Shown here piece after piece: positions 21,585 to 35,142 of a DNA stretch of 64,000 bases. The DNA lies in contig QNQO01000509.1 in the NCBI GenBank assembly GCA_003290165.1, positions 536,001 through 600,000 on the forward strand, written 5' to 3'. The DNA is from Berberis thunbergii. Taxonomy: Eukaryota > Streptophyta > Magnoliopsida > Ranunculales > Berberidaceae. The translations under genes were made by a program, and so were the position numbers. The first letter of the stretch is position 1. Every line of letters begins with the position of its first letter. The notes beneath the pieces are model-generated. The model did no database searches and was not told the DNA's origin. It saw only the letters and a program-made list of their open reading frames with translations.

Positions 21585-24074
21585 AACTACCAGTTCACAT
21601 ACCATAGCAAGAGAAAGGGCTTTTTGTTTGTGTTGAAAACATAGTGATTATACAATATTCCTTTTAGGGCACCCCAATCGCGTAAATTCTTCGTTGAAGT
21701 TATCCTCTATGCTCTAAGAGGAGCTCAATCAACGTTGAATATATATATATTTTTCCCCTTTGTATGTCATGAGACTCTGCTATAGCATTTCTTATATGTT
21801 GGAAAAACTAAAGGCCATCTTTCTGCAGCAACTATGTGAGTTGTCATATTTTGTGCCTGATTAACACTTAACCAGTTAACCTGATAGCAAATCTACTATA
21901 GATGGTCCTTGCAGTCAAGGATACTAGTTGTTATCAATTTTCTTCAATGCAGATGAATGAGATATAATCAACTGCGTCCATAAAGGTGGTCTCTTGCTGG
22001 TGAATTTCAGAGGCCCTGATAACATTTCTGAAATATTCAAAGAAAGCACACTTCTCTTGTTTGGTTATAGTACACAGTTAAAGCAAGAGAGTTCGCCACT
22101 CTTAGCTTACCGAGCTTTGCAACACCTGATACTGAAAATTAGTGATTCTTTTATGTAGAATTGTTTGAATGATACTCAGAAAAGTTTCTCACCATAATGT
22201 CACTCGGCATGTGATACCTCGTCAACTTACCAGTTGATAAGTTGAAGATATGGTGGAACATTGGAATCAAACTTACCATGTGATACCTCTCTTCTTTTGT
22301 GTGAAAGAAACTCATTTCATAGAAAAAGAAGCATTATACAAAAGGAGGCAATGCTCGTCACAATGTAGCATTATGATTGAAATTCTTCGTCTCCTCCTCC
22401 TCATCCTCATAATGTCACTTCTTTCTCTCTACCTCAATTGTTCTATTTTTATTTTATTTTATTTTTTTCTTCTGCAACCCTAAGATCGAATGGAAGAGGA
22501 GAAGGAAAACTTTATATAGGGTGTTATTTGCGCCCAGTTAGATGTTATTTGCAACCAAAAAATTTTAAAAATAACCCCCCAGACCCAACCCCCACCTAGC
22601 CCGTAATCCGAGTGTTTCTTAGACGCTAAGGGCCTAGGCGGCCGACTAGACTGATTTTTAGAACACTGATCACAAGTAGAGATGGTCAAAGGTAGTGTTC
22701 AAGTTTGGGTTTTCTTACACATTTTAGTGGGCCAGATTTTTGGATTATGCCTATTCTAAATTCACAAGAACTTTGCTAGGAAACTACGTTTTAGCAACCA
22801 GGGTGACATGGCGATGAATGAATCCTGGATATACCTGGTCCATTGCCATCCCTAGACGCGAATTAGTTGTTAGCCTTTGAATCGGCTGCAGATGCTCTTA
22901 TTGAATCCCAAAATTTTGGATGGACTGAAGGGAGCTAATTCACATCCACAACTTCTCTTTTCCACACCCACATATAAAAGAGTCAAAAACCCTGAAAAGT
23001 CAGTTTTTGTAAAAGCGTTGGAATTTCCATGAGAACTTGTCACCCATGTAGGAATTTTTGTGATTAAACGATGGTACCACACGAAAATATTTGTGTTTAG
23101 GCCTTCTCCCCCAAAAATTTAACAAACACATAAAATTTTGTGTGGAGACGACACTTTACACGCCAATTTTTTTTTTTTGTAGATAACCCTTTCACGTTGA
23201 AAATTTTATGTTTACTTGTTTCTTACACGCATGCAGGGTTTTTGTGCTTAGTTATACTGAAGTTTGATTTTTTATAATGGATATGTGAATGCATGATTTT
23301 ATGCGTGTGACTTGTCTTCTTCCCATAATGTGTGTTTGGGGTCCTTCAGAACAACGAGGTTCAAGAATAAATGAGAAAAACATGAATGAATCTAGTGGTT
23401 CGAGGTTGTAAAGACCCCATTTTTTAAAATTAATGAAATTTGTATTTTTCCTCCATGTTTGAAGTTTGAAAAATTTATATTTCATTGATGTCATAATAAT
23501 TGTTTTGAGTGAAAGTTTATTTCTACATAAATAACGCATGGTTATAATTAACATTCTAGTGGTAGCTAGATATTTAGTAGCTAAATATTGCATTTTATTA
23601 TTTCATGTCTTATTTTATTTTTCCTAATAAACTAATCACAAAATTCACATTTTCATGGCATGTGGGTGTATTAGCAAACCCCAATTCTATGCAGTCAGGT
23701 TTTATAACCACTTTTTTACCAGGTTTTGGGCTTTTTACACTTCTACCCCCTTCTATAGATAATATGTGTAGTTGTGTTTTAAAGAGAATCGGTAAAAGTG
23801 TAAAAATGTCCAAGCGTGATCAAAAAATGACTTTAAAACCTGACTGCCTAGACAAACTCATTAGCAAATTGTCGACACGGAGCATACGATTCAAATTCTG
23901 AATCGGATGTAGGACTGGAAAAATGGAAGTTGTGGGTGTGAGTAGAGCTCCCTGGACTGAATTGGGTTGGATATGAAAAAGATGTAAAAGGGCCCAAACC
24001 AAATAAACGAGAACAACCCCCTTCAAAACCTTCAGTGAACCTTTCCATCGTCAAGCAAGAAAGAAAGAAAGAAA
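21585..24074. other. Intergenic region with a small transposon fragment
   Basis: 3' flank of the F-box gene and promoter side of the Sel1-like gene. At about 22595-22668 a GC-rich stretch (GGGCCTAGGCGGCC, ending GATTTTTAGAACACTG) matches the right end of the element at 25353-25995. It is probably a truncated relative. No exon was recognised elsewhere. Confidence 0.4.
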
Positions 24075-27000
24075 ATGTTGAGATCACTGCTTTCCAGAGC
24101 AACAAAACAACAAACAATTGGTGTGGTTCACCAATTCACACACCAGGTAAGCTCTTCAACACCCCAAAAACCCACCTTTTTATTGTGATTGTATATTTAT
24201 TTACCTATGTTTGTGTGTGTGTCTGTCTCTCTCTGGTGCACTGCAGAGAACAATACACACAAGGAACAAAAAGGCCATGGAGTTGATTGCAAAGGGGTGG
24301 AATGCTTTACATGAAGTTGACAGAGTTATCGATTACACCGAAACCACTGACCCTCGGCTGCACCCGCTCTTCAGAGTAAGAAAGTTTCAATCTTTTTTCA
24401 GTTTGCTAGATAGATTAGAAATGGGGTTCAAGTGCTATTGATATTTTATCACAATTGAATTGTTTTTGCTGTGTGAGTTCTTCAACATCAACTTTGGATT
24501 ATGTAATGGGTTTCAGAGCATTTTCACTATATTGGTTTTCCATATTAATCAATCGCATTTAGGGGATTTGGAATAAGAAAGTTCCAATTTTTTTTTTATT
24601 TTTTTTCTTTTCAATTTGCTAGATAGATTAAAAGTGGGATTTTAGTAGGTATTGTTATTTTTCTAATAATTGGATTGTTTTTGCTGTAATTCTCATGTGC
24701 AAGTTCTTCAACACCAATTTTGAATTGGTTTCACACAATTTTACCACTTTTTTTCCTATATAGTAGAGAGTATCTATGAGAAGGACCCAAATTTCCCTCT
24801 TCATTACTGCCCCGAGGTTTTAGTCAGCTTTGGCATCTGAACTCCACCTGTATTTGATAATCAAATTATGTCATATTTTCATGTATCTTGATTTATATGA
24901 CCACTCAGTCTCTGGTGGTGAGGGTTGAATTGTAATAAATGCAAGGGCTCAGACACCAAAAAATTTGTGATATGGCATGCATAATTTGAAGGATACCAAA
25001 GGCTATTGTATAAAAATTAGTTGGGTGCTAAATCTCATAGATAGTTTGGGGCGTTTTTGTGACTCTTTACCAGTTAGAGGTCTGAAATCTTAAACGCTAT
25101 ATTTTCCAGAGTTGCTAACTTCTCACTGTTGTACTGGTGTGTCCTATGGCCTTGACTCCTCTCATTTTGAATAAATCTTTGAACTCTTTTCTCTCTCTCA
25201 GAATTTATTTTTTTCAATTAATTATGAAAACTGCATGTAAATGTGCCTTGGAAGGGTTTCTTTTTACCATTTTTGAATGTGTACGGATCAATGTGTAGGC
25301 TATAACTTTACTCCTATGAATTGCATTTTGTAAGAAATTTTAGGGTTTTTTACAGTGTTCTAAAAATCGCTAGGCTTTGGGCGGGCGGCGAGCAGGTGCC
25401 TAGCGCCCAGGGGCCTAGGCGGTCTTAGGTTTTGTATTATAACTTTAATAATTTACAAAAGTTAAGCATAATACCTTATCAGTTACATCCAATTTACTGC
25501 CAATATACATATGCAAAATTTAAAAATTAACAATCGTGAGCAAAATTTATTAAAACTCAAATGATTGAAGTTGGTCATGATGGGTACTTTATATAAATTT
25601 GAATTTGTGTACTCTTTTATTTTTCTTCAAATTGCATGAATAACCTCAGTTATGTTTGATAAAATCTACATTAGTAAAATTGGTACCAGCAGATCTTTTG
25701 AGAATTCCATTAAGTAATCATCCTTTGCTACATTTAGACATATACTGAATAAAAAATAATTAAATAGTTTATTTCTAAAAAATAGAAAAGAAAAATAAAA
25801 TAAGAACACAATCAGCCTTATTAAAAAATAAATAAAAAAATTAAAAATTGCCCAGACCGCCTAGACCCACCTAGATCCTGCCCAGACCAGCCCAGATTGC
25901 CCAGAACCGCCCAAACCGCCCGCCCAGCCATTAATCTGGGCGGTTTTCCACCTTCTAGCGCCTAGGCGCCGCCTAGGCCGATTTTTAGAACACTGGTTTT
26001 TTTTACAATTTCACTGGGATTTTCAATGCTTATATTTGTTTATGTATGTTTGCAGACTGCAAAGGAAAGCTTTGAACTGGCTTTGGAAATTGATAACTCA
26101 AACACCCATGCCCGATACTGGTTGGGCAGGCTGCATCTTAAGTACCAATGTCCTGGGGCTTGTAAAGCTGTGTAAGTCTATGTATGCTTCATGTTTCTTA
26201 TTGTGTTCTTTGTTTGTTAAATTAGGAATCCTATTCAGTAGTTAATTTCTTGCTATCTCTTTCTGTCTCTTCTTTAGTGGAGCTGCTTTACTTGTGGAAG
26301 CTGCAGACATGGGTGATGCAGATGCTCAATATGAGCTGGGTTCTCGTCTAAGAGTCGAGGTTTGTCTATTCTATATTTCCCTTCTTTTTTTAATCAGGAA
26401 GATGAATTTATTCAGAAACAAAAACTAGGATACAATATGCCTACCAGATAATAAAAAGCAACAGCAAATACAACAAAAGCACACATTTCAAACACATTTA
26501 TAAGAATAGAAGCTTTTTCCATATGACTACGTATTTCTCAAAATATACCCTTAAACTCTTCAAAGACTCTGCACTAGCAGTAGAGGAACCTCTTGAGCTC
26601 CAATACAATTTGATCCACCTCATGAGATACCTGTTGGAAGCTCTAGTGCATTCCAACAAATTTTCCCTAAATAACAAAAGGGAGAAGGCTCCAAAACTTC
26701 TTTTATATTGTTTGATGTTTAAAAACTGAGTTTTGTTGAAGATTTTGTCATTTGAAAAGTTTCATTCTGTTGAGAATGTCAAATATTATAAGCCTAAAGT
26801 TTTCTCTTTAGTCCCCTCCATATTCCTGTCTTCATGTCACAAATATGAAAGCTTTTAATAAAAAATTCACTCCCTTGTTAGGGTTAAGCTCATTGCTTAA
26901 CATTGTCATATACTCACACCCCTCGAATATTTTCAATTTAATTGTTCTGTAGGACTTCTTAATTTCTTCAAATAATTATATGGTTGAACCACAAAATTTC

Positions 27001-30000
27001 AACTTCTTTTATGGTTGCTCGCATTTTTATGTTACACTGGTGGTATGCATAATATGGTAGTAAGTTAAAAAAACATAGAGCAAACTGACATTAAAACCAA
27101 AATGCTTATGTTCTTCATCAGTACAAAAGTAGATAGAGAACAGGACTTGGTAAGCATAAGCCTCTGCCATTAACAGCTGGGCTACCTGGTTTTAGCCTCT
27201 CTTGCACATGATGTATCTCAAGTCTTAATTGTGGTGTCAAAAGTATTACCAATGGCTTGAGTATGTATCTCGTTAGTTAGTTACCTGGTCACCATTTTGG
27301 GATATGCCTGAAAACTGCCATTGTCAAGGCCTGACATATCACCTCCACTTATATGGCCTGAACCTCCTGTCTTATTGTATGCGACCACAGAACTACGAAG
27401 ACCGTCTTTGAGGATAAAGCCAAACCATGTGGGCTAGATTGAAAACAGAGGTTTTACTCACATTCAAGGGTAAAAGTGGAGTGGGACGCTTTCCATAATT
27501 GGAGGACTAGGGGTGACAAAGCAGCAGTTGAATGGGTGTCACTAAGGCTGAATATTGTATCAAGGCTGAATATTATATGAATACTAATCAAAAATTTCCC
27601 TTCCAACCCCATTTTGATCTAACGTAGTTTCTTCAAATGCTTTGAGGTATCACCATCTTCACATGTGTTTGGTAGTGGTGAAAAAGTGTTTGATTCAGTG
27701 GTTGAGTATTCATTTCCTAGAGGTGTAAGATCTGAACTAGTTTAAGGCCATTAGGAATCAAACCATGTCGCTACGACGCTACGTGATGGGCTTCCCAAGC
27801 TGAAGTTCTAACTTGATTAAGAAGTTTGTGATAGGAGTGGAGAACTTAAGCTCCAGTTGTGGTATCTTTTCTCTCAGGCAACGGTTTTGGGGAGCATTTT
27901 GTTACAAAATCAGCGGTATGAAGAGAAGCCTTCACATTCCATAGTTTTAAGAATGTCCAAAAGTAAGGGTATGTTTCTTTGCATGAATAGAGATTTGTTT
28001 TTCCTTTCTTTGCAACTTGAGATGTTGGCATTCATTTTATATGATGAACTACTTTATTTTTCAAAGTATTGTGAGAAGTCTATTGATGAGTCTAATTGGA
28101 CATACAGAAACTATGGAGTAAGATCTATTAATGTTTGACTGGCATTTGAATTCAAATTGATTTTAGTCCTACCGCCCGGAGACTGAAATTGTTTAATTGT
28201 AGGTAAGAGACTCTTCCAAATCAACAATGAGTCTGTGCGCGGTTGTATATGGGCAGGGTTTGAAATAATGAAATATATATATCAATAAGAGTGTCTTGTG
28301 GAAATGGTGTATATCCTTTAGTGGCGTGAGTTCAAATCCTCAAGGTTTTTTCCTCTCTTTTGAGACTTATGACACTAACACCTCCTTTCTGTGTGAGTTG
28401 CATTCTTTTCCATGTAGCGAGCCACTTACTATAGTAATCTATTCTAAACTGAAACTAAGATAAACCCTAAAATCAGAGATAAACAAATAACTTTAAATTT
28501 TCATTCAATCAATCAGCGGTATGAAGAGAAGCCATCACATTCCATAGTTTTAAGAATGTCCAAAAGTAGGGGTATGTTTCTTTGCATGAATAGAGATTTG
28601 TTTTTCCTTTCTTTGCAACTTGAGATGTTGGCATTCATTTTATATGATGAACTACTTTATTTTTCAATGTATTGTGAGAAGTCTATTGATGAGTCTAATT
28701 GGACATACAGAAACTATGGAGTAAGATCTATTACTGTTTGACTGGCATTTGAATTCAAATTGATTTTAGTCCTACCGCCCGGAGACTGAAATTGTTTAAT
28801 TGTAGGTAAGAGACTCTTCCAAATCAACAATGAGTCTGTGCGCGGTTGTATATGGGCATGGTTTGAAATAATGAAATATATATATCAATAAGAGTGTCTT
28901 GTGGAAGTGGTGTATATCCTTTAGTGGCGTGAGTTCAAATCCTCAAGGTTTTTTCCTCTCTTTTGAGACTTATGACACTAACACCTCCTTTCTGTGTGAG
29001 TTGCATTCTTTTCCATGTAGCGAGCCACTTACTATAGTAATATATTCTAAACTGAAACTAAGATAAACCATAAAATCAGAGATAAACAAATAACTTTAAA
29101 TTTTCATTCAATCAATCACCGATTACAACTTAATTCTCATGCCTTATTTATAAGCTTACTAGCTTCTTTGGCAAGCAATCTAACCCTGAACCTAATATGG
29201 ATACTGCCCTATTTAGTGTGGGCTTTAATATACCTAGCCCAATTAACAAATAACTAACATACTAATACCATCAAATTACCCAATTACATCACCTCCCTGG
29301 CTTGAAGAAATTTGTCCTCGAGCTTGAAACAAAGAAGTCAAACGAGCACAAGCAACCGGTTATAGAACACAAGACGAAGTGCACGTGCAAAAGTCGACCT
29401 CTAACTTTTCCTTTATAGTTGTTATTATCACAAATAAGTAAATTCAAACAGTGCCACCAAATATAAAGTCTAAGATGAGTCCCTGTCTCAAAGGATATCC
29501 ACTGCAAAATTCCAATGTTGATGTATGCAAATTTCTTCAATTGAGCTTCAAAATTGTCCCATATTGGATCATAAAATCTATCTAGCGGTTGTATATGTGT
29601 AGTCTTGTGTGGTGAATAACCTGATCATAAAAATTACTAGTACCAGTAGCTCGTGGTGATACATGTTCATCCATTCGGCCTGCAAATATCTAGATCTTCA
29701 TCAAAAGATGATTGAGAACATGTGGTGGTACAACCAAGTTGGGGGGGGGGGGGGGGGGGGGGGAGGGGGGGGTGCATAAGTTTGTATCAACTGTTTTCAC
29801 AAATAGAGTCAAAGCCATGGCCTTGTGCTTGGACAAGTGGGAGTGTAGGGCTGATCCGACCACGCACTGATTGCACATGACTACACTGGGGACGAATGGT
29901 AGCCGGAGATGATGCAGGTCGCTGCGGTGAATCTAGCAAGGTTGTTTGTTACTGCCTTGTGTACTGCTGATGTCGCCGAGGTTGCGGAGCTTCGCGAGGG

Positions 30001-33000
30001 GACTGTTGGGTTGATTCAGAGAAGTTTTTTTCCTTCTCCACATCGATTTCTTCTACTCCGTCTTCCTTTTTCTTCTACTACTTTGGGTTTCGGTGGGGCT
30101 AGGGTTGAGGTGGAGAGAAGAGGGGATTGTTGGGGAATCCGATTGGTTGCGTTGGGGCAGATTTTACTAACTGGAATTGATCTGTTTCATTGAAATAACA
30201 TACTAATACTATTCAATTACCCAATTACATTACAGCATAATATCCGAGTATTCTAAGAAGGCTTGACAAATCTAATGGGACATATCAGAAAATACATAGT
30301 GAATTTTACTTATATATGTTGACTTAATGCCATCTGGTAAAAGGTATCTTGCTTTTTGTACAGTAATTTCATATACCTAGTCCTTTCAATTTTGATATGT
30401 GTTTTTAACCCCTTCTTTAACCCTATCTGGCCACGTACACTCTGTCTCTGTGAGTGCGAAAAACTGCACCGGAAGTCCATTGCAGCACGTCTCAATATTA
30501 GGGAAGGAGAACCAAGATATCTGGTAGGTGGGATGGAGTCAGTGATTATTCATGACCTTCCACGGATCTTTCATCTTGTCAAGTTCACAAATAGATTGAT
30601 AACCTTTCCTAACACCCCCTGATCCGTTGTATTCTATTTTTTCTAGTTTTTTTCTAACTCAACAGTTCTTGGGGGTTGTTTTCTGGCCGTATATGTTACA
30701 TTTTTAAGTTAGTAAGTTAGCATATTTGCGTAGGATTTTTGTTATCCTGCTGTCCTTTTTCATTCTCATTTCAGTTTGTTTCTTAGTTCTTCCTTGGAGA
30801 TGTCTTCTTGCATACTTATAGTGTTTTGTATGTTCTTGACTTCTCAATACAGACTGAAGACGTACAATCAGATCAGCAAGCTTTCTATTATTTGGAGAAA
30901 GCAGTTGACCAGGTACACTTTCCATGTACAAAACATAGATTGTGTTGTTGTCAATTCAGACTATGTTTTCACAGGATATTTCATATTTAATACTCTCGGG
31001 TATAATTTGATCATCGGTCATTGGATCGCTAGTTGCATCCAGGTGCTTTGTACCTTCTAGGTGCTGTATATTTGACAGGGGATTGTGTGAAGCAAGATAT
31101 TGCCTCAGCGTTGTGGTGTTTCCATAGAGCATCTGAGAAGGTAATAAAATTAATTATTGCTTGATAGATTGCAGTTGTTTATGGCATAAAGCTCAGGAAG
31201 CCTTTAGGAAGTTCCTAATGTAAGCTAATAATACCACTGGTCCGTGTCTCATGGAATTGTACTGCTGTCTAATCCTTGCTCATCTCAGCATCCTAAGATA
31301 TTGATTGTAGAAAATGTATGTTTTGTCTCCTACTAGATATCGTGTACATGTTACCTAAGTAGGGATAATAGTTGCACTTCACTATATTAGTTAAGTTTAT
31401 GCATCGTAGGTGTAAATTTTTTCAACAGTGCCGATTTCATGGCAAGTTTATTTACTGTTGATACTTTAACTGTCATTTTTGTTTGTATATTCATTGAAAA
31501 CTCCAAGTTTAACTAATTTAAGCAATAGTATGTACGATTTCATAAGTTTTAGGTAATGAGGTCCTCCCATTCACCATTAAATGCTTGAAGGGTTCACCTA
31601 AGTCAATTCCCAGTGCCGTATTAGACGCATGATCTCCATCATACTTTCCTATACTCAAAGAGTACACCTTTGGAAGGTCCTCTTGTTTTTACTCAGTATT
31701 TTATTATCTCTTGTTTTATTGATCCTAAACTATAGGGAATAGCCGGAAACCCTTCCAATAATAGTGGTGCACATAGTAGTTAAATAGAAGTATCATGCAT
31801 ACATTTATGCTTAAGACGTGCTGAGTTTCTTTTTAATGTTGGATATAATCATCAGGCCATGCTATGAAATTGTGTCAGTGGATTATTAACACAAGAAACA
31901 CTTTGGAGAAAAATTAGGCTTCATGCTATAGATGCTCCCTACAGTTACCCTTTTCTCGATAGAAAGTCCTATATTTGCAACAATATAATTGTATTCGCTG
32001 GCTGATTCCTCATCACAACTGCCATCTCTTTTCAATAGATAACTGCTGAAATGGTGATAAAATGGACTTGCAAATGCTCCTGTTTTCTTTTTTATACGAA
32101 GAATTAAGGGATCTTCATCTGAAACATCCTTAAGATAGAATGAACTGCCATAAACTGGATTGGGTGTTTCAATAGTTCCAACCCTCATGAAGGCGAGCAT
32201 TCCTTCTTTCTTTTTTGTTTTTTTTTGAAATTTTATATTCTATCTTTGATTAAACGAGGCAGCTAATACGTGACCCCAGTGAAATTTGTCTATCGAGACA
32301 TTATAATAGTTTCTATTTGAAAGCGAGGAAATGGAATAGGCCCTATTTCAATGATGCCAAGTTTCTGACTTCTATAAATCTCTGCAGGGACATGCTGGTG
32401 CAGCCATAGCATATGGATCACTTCTTCTAAAAGGTAGGTCTCGAGTGCCCTTGGGTTTATTCCATCAATCTTCTTTCACGCAGAGGGTGTCAGCTAGTAA
32501 AAGAATTATACTGCAACTATAACTTCTCCCATGTACGCACACTCACACATTAAAAAATTATTATGACACTTGTCATTTACCCCTCATGGAAAGGCAGACG
32601 TTTTCTATTGACGATTCCTCACGATAGAAATAATCCTCACAATCACATTTGTGGCCTGATTGTGGTCAACCCAACCCCACCAATTTCTATTAGTATGTGT
32701 CGGGTCTGCAAGTCGTGCCAAAATTTTCACCCTAGTTAGAATGAACCATCTATGTGATCAGTTTTATATGAAAACCCACAATAAACTTTTAGATGATTAG
32801 GACCACCAATTAGTTCAATATTTGGAGAAATCTTTCAGGCATGGAAAAACTCATGGTTATTAGTTATTACTATATAAAATGCATAGATACTCTTCCTCAC
32901 TACATCATTTCTCCTATCAGGTGCTAAAGTACCGGAAGCTTTAACAAAATTCAATTCGAAAAAAAGCATACCCAGCAAAAAGGTAAAAAGGAATGTGGCA

Positions 33001-33129
33001 GACCCAGAGAAGGACCCAATTTTGATGGCCAAGGAACAGTTTGAAATCGCTGCTGGCACAGGATGTGATCTTGGATTCCGCTGGTTGAAAAGACTCGAGG
33101 ATGAAGAGAAACTTCAGGCAACTGGATAA
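24075..33129 (+). CDS. Sel1/TPR-like repeat protein, probably mitochondrial
   Basis: Eight exons, in frame throughout: 24075-24146, 24247-24375, 26056-26171, 26278-26359, 30853-30912, 31033-31140, 32388-32433 and 32921-33129 (TAA), giving about 273 aa. The N-terminus ([20 protein letters not shown], then RTIHTRNKK) is rich in Arg/Ser and lacks acidic residues, as in mitochondrial targeting peptides. The middle has helical Sel1-like repeats: [12 protein letters not shown]...[76 protein letters not shown]. The C-terminus is charged ([20 protein letters not shown]). Such repeats scaffold protein contacts. I recall an uncharacterised Arabidopsis relative (At2g25570) but cannot confirm it. Intron 4 (4.5 kb) holds several repeats. 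All junctions obey GT-AG. Confidence 0.8.
25353..25995. mobile_element. Non-autonomous DNA transposon with CAGTGTTCTAAAAATC termini
   Basis: The left end CAGTGTTCTAAAAATCGC and right end GATTTTTAGAACACTG are inverted repeats bounding about 643 bp. GC-rich subterminal stretches are full of CCTAGGCG/CGCCCAGA motifs, with an AT-rich middle and no coding frame. Flanks are T-rich (GTTTTTTA before, GTTTTTTTTA after), so the duplication length is ambiguous. It sits in intron 2 of the Sel1-like gene. Confidence 0.7.
26395..26740. other. Possible decayed insertion in intron 4
   Basis: A T-run followed by AATCAGGAAGATGAATTTATTCAGAAAC resembles 3' ends of decayed retroposons that commonly lie antisense in plant introns. 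Nothing more specific can be read. Confidence 0.2.
27911..29116. repeat. Recent 603-bp tandem duplication in intron 4
   Basis: Bases 27911-28513 are repeated at 28514-29116 with an offset of exactly 603 and about 8 single-base differences by my count (about 99% identical). Each copy holds the same open frame of about 60 codons (MSKS/MSKSR...YRNYGVRSI) and a box B-like GAGTTCAAATCC. The conserved open frame is expected from recency alone and is not called a gene. Confidence 0.88.
29000..30235 (-). mobile_element. Decayed LTR-retrotransposon remnant in intron 4
   Basis: On the minus strand, bases just right of 29287 read GAGGACAAATTTCTTCAAGC followed by CAGGGAGG. This is like the end of a Ty3/gypsy pol plus a purine tract, and it abuts TGATGTAATTGGG, an LTR-like start. 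About 35 bp of that LTR end (ACATACTAATAC...CAATTACCCAATTACAT) recur at 30198-30232, suggesting the other LTR edge. The interior is short and noncoding, so most of the element is deleted. Part of the LTR lies within the 603-bp duplication. The boundaries are approximate. Confidence 0.45.
29741..29772. repeat. Poly-G tract
   Basis: 23 G, one A, then 8 G. Such a tract could form G-quadruplex structure. Its length is unreliable in most sequencing data. Confidence 0.9.
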
Positions 33130-33653
33130 ATGTTCTGCAGTTATTCAGTCTCACAATTATTATCTATTCCATTAACCAAATCATAGGAATCGAACTGAGT
33201 AAACCAACCTTTTAGAAAAGGGAGAGTCTCATAATGCCCTACACCCTACCGCGATATACAACAATATGCTCAGCAACATTTGACTCCTGTGAGTAGTGCT
33301 ATCATGGAATTACCATTCCTGGAGAAGTGAGAAATTTTTCTTGTGAAACTCAATTTATCTACACCCAAGAAACATGTGGAAATCATTTAATCCATGCAAG
33401 ATAGTAGTCATTTTGTATAGATTCTATAATGTTTCTTCTCATCTTAGATTGTTTCTCTGCTCTCGGAGATTGAAATCCTGTGTCAGATAAATATTACTTA
33501 TTTGTTTTGTAATTAATTTGGTTAGAAATGAAATATTATAAATCATTACAGTTCTTATGCATCTGTTTTGCATATAATTAACCAGCTCTCACCGATAGTC
33601 CCAAACCTATTTTCTTTGCCCTCTCTTCTACTTTGTTCACACTTGTTAAACAG
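33130..33653. other. 3' flank of the Sel1-like gene
   Basis: Probably the 3' UTR and downstream spacer. No other feature seen. Confidence 0.4.
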
Positions 33654-35142
33654 ATTCTAGATGCCGAGGAAATGGGCGAGGGAGGGTGGAGCGCACGTGC
33701 AAGGAGCTGTCATTGTAAAAAAAAGGGGGGATTGGGGGAATCGAAAATTTGGGGGAGAAGAATGAGGGAATGGGCGAGCTCTCCCCATTTTCAATCTCAG
33801 AGACAGAGAAGCTCAGAGCCAGAGAAGAAGGAGAAGATAAGAAGCTCTCCCTCGTCCCTTCCCTCTCGCAAAAGCTAAGGTAAGTCTCCCTTTCATTTCT
33901 AGATCTAGGGTTTCTTCTTTTAGATCTAGGGTTTCTTCTTGTAATAACTGTTTGTAGGCTTCATTAATTTGCAAGAATATTTTTTCATGATTTTTTTGTT
34001 TGGTTGATATAATTTATGTTAATTCTGCTCTTCTTAAAAGGTGAAGAATAATTTCGTTGATATAATTTATGTTAATTAACATAATTTACGTTAATTTATG
34101 ATTTTTTTTTCATTAATACTGTAAAAGGTGATCATTTGTGAAAATTTCATTTACATTTGTTTTCAGAGTGAAGTATTATATACATTTGAAAATTTCATTT
34201 ACATTCTGGAAAAAACATATGAGTGAAAGTATAATTGTTTCTTTCATAATTCCGACGTATATGAATGCAAATTTCATTTCTGAAAACATATGAATGAAGC
34301 CTGAAAATGTAAATGGGAATAACAGAGTGAAGTATATTTTCATTTGAGTGAAGTATAGTTTTTTCAGATTGAAAGAATCCAGAGTGAAGTATATATCAGC
34401 AAAACAAATTAACGCATTTCTGAATTCTAGTTAGTAAATGAGCATCCTTCTCTGTTGCTTTTCTTTTTCTGAATTGTCAAAAAAATATTCCTTATTTGAT
34501 GTATTGCATTGCTTTTATGATTTATTTTTTTAAATGCAGGAATGACATGAAAGAAATAATTATACTTTCACTCATATGTTTTTCCAGAATGTAAATGAAA
34601 ATTTCAAATGTATATAATACTTCACTCTGGAAACAAATGTAAATGAAATTTTCACAAATGATCACCTTTTACAGTATTAATGAAAAAAAATCATAAATTA
34701 TATCAACGAAATTAATTTTCACCTTTTCAGAATAGCAGAATTAACATAAATTATATCAACCAAACAAAAAAATCATGAAAAAATATATCTGCAAATTAAT
34801 GAAGCCTACAAACAATTATTACAAAAAGAAACCCTAGATCTAAAAGAAGAAATCCTAGATCTAGAAATGAAGGGGACTTACCTTAGCTTTTGCGAGAGGG
34901 AATGGACGAGAGAGAACTTCTTCTATTCTCTAGCTTTGTTTGAGTTGATGATGGGGAGAGGGTGGAGAGGGAGGGCTGGCTCTGAGCTTCTCTATCTTTG
35001 AGATTGAAAATTGGGAGAACTCGCTCATTCCTCATTCTTCTCCCCCAAATTTTCGATTCCCTTCCCCCCTTTTTTTTACAACGTCAGCTCCTACACGTGC
35101 GCTCCACCCTCCCTCGCCCATTTCCTCGACATCTAGAATTAC
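33654..35142. mobile_element. 1.5-kb foldback element with ~600-bp inverted arms
   Basis: The left arm (about 33654-34247) and right arm (about 34545-35142) are near-perfect inverted copies. They share GAGGAAATGGGCGAGGGAGG / CCTCCCTCGCCCATTTCCTC at the ends and GGTGATCATTTGTGAAAATT / AATTTTCACAAATGATCACC inward, around a ~300-bp loop. The tips (ATTCTAGATGCCGAGG, CCTCGACATCTAGAAT) match those of the small hairpin MITEs in this window. No clear target duplication was found and no transposase frame is visible. One arm has an 81-codon open frame without recognisable homology. Confidence 0.8.

Noticed and set aside
28309..28365. Possible tRNA gene suggested by box B-like GAGTTCAAATCC
   Set aside because: No acceptor, D or anticodon stems can be formed. 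It is duplicated with the 603-bp unit.
29909..30193. 94-codon GC-rich plus-strand frame
   Set aside because: Lies within an intron between LTR remnant edges. No domain recognised, and there is no evidence of a separate gene.
30440..30525. Candidate extra exon of the Sel1-like gene (CGAAAAACTGCACCGG... before a GTAGGT donor)
   Set aside because: No clean acceptor in phase, and the flanking exons already join in phase with continuous Sel1-like sequence.
31886..32200. 104-codon minus-strand frame in Sel1-like intron 6
   Set aside because: No known family similarity. Intron-embedded open frame of unremarkable composition.
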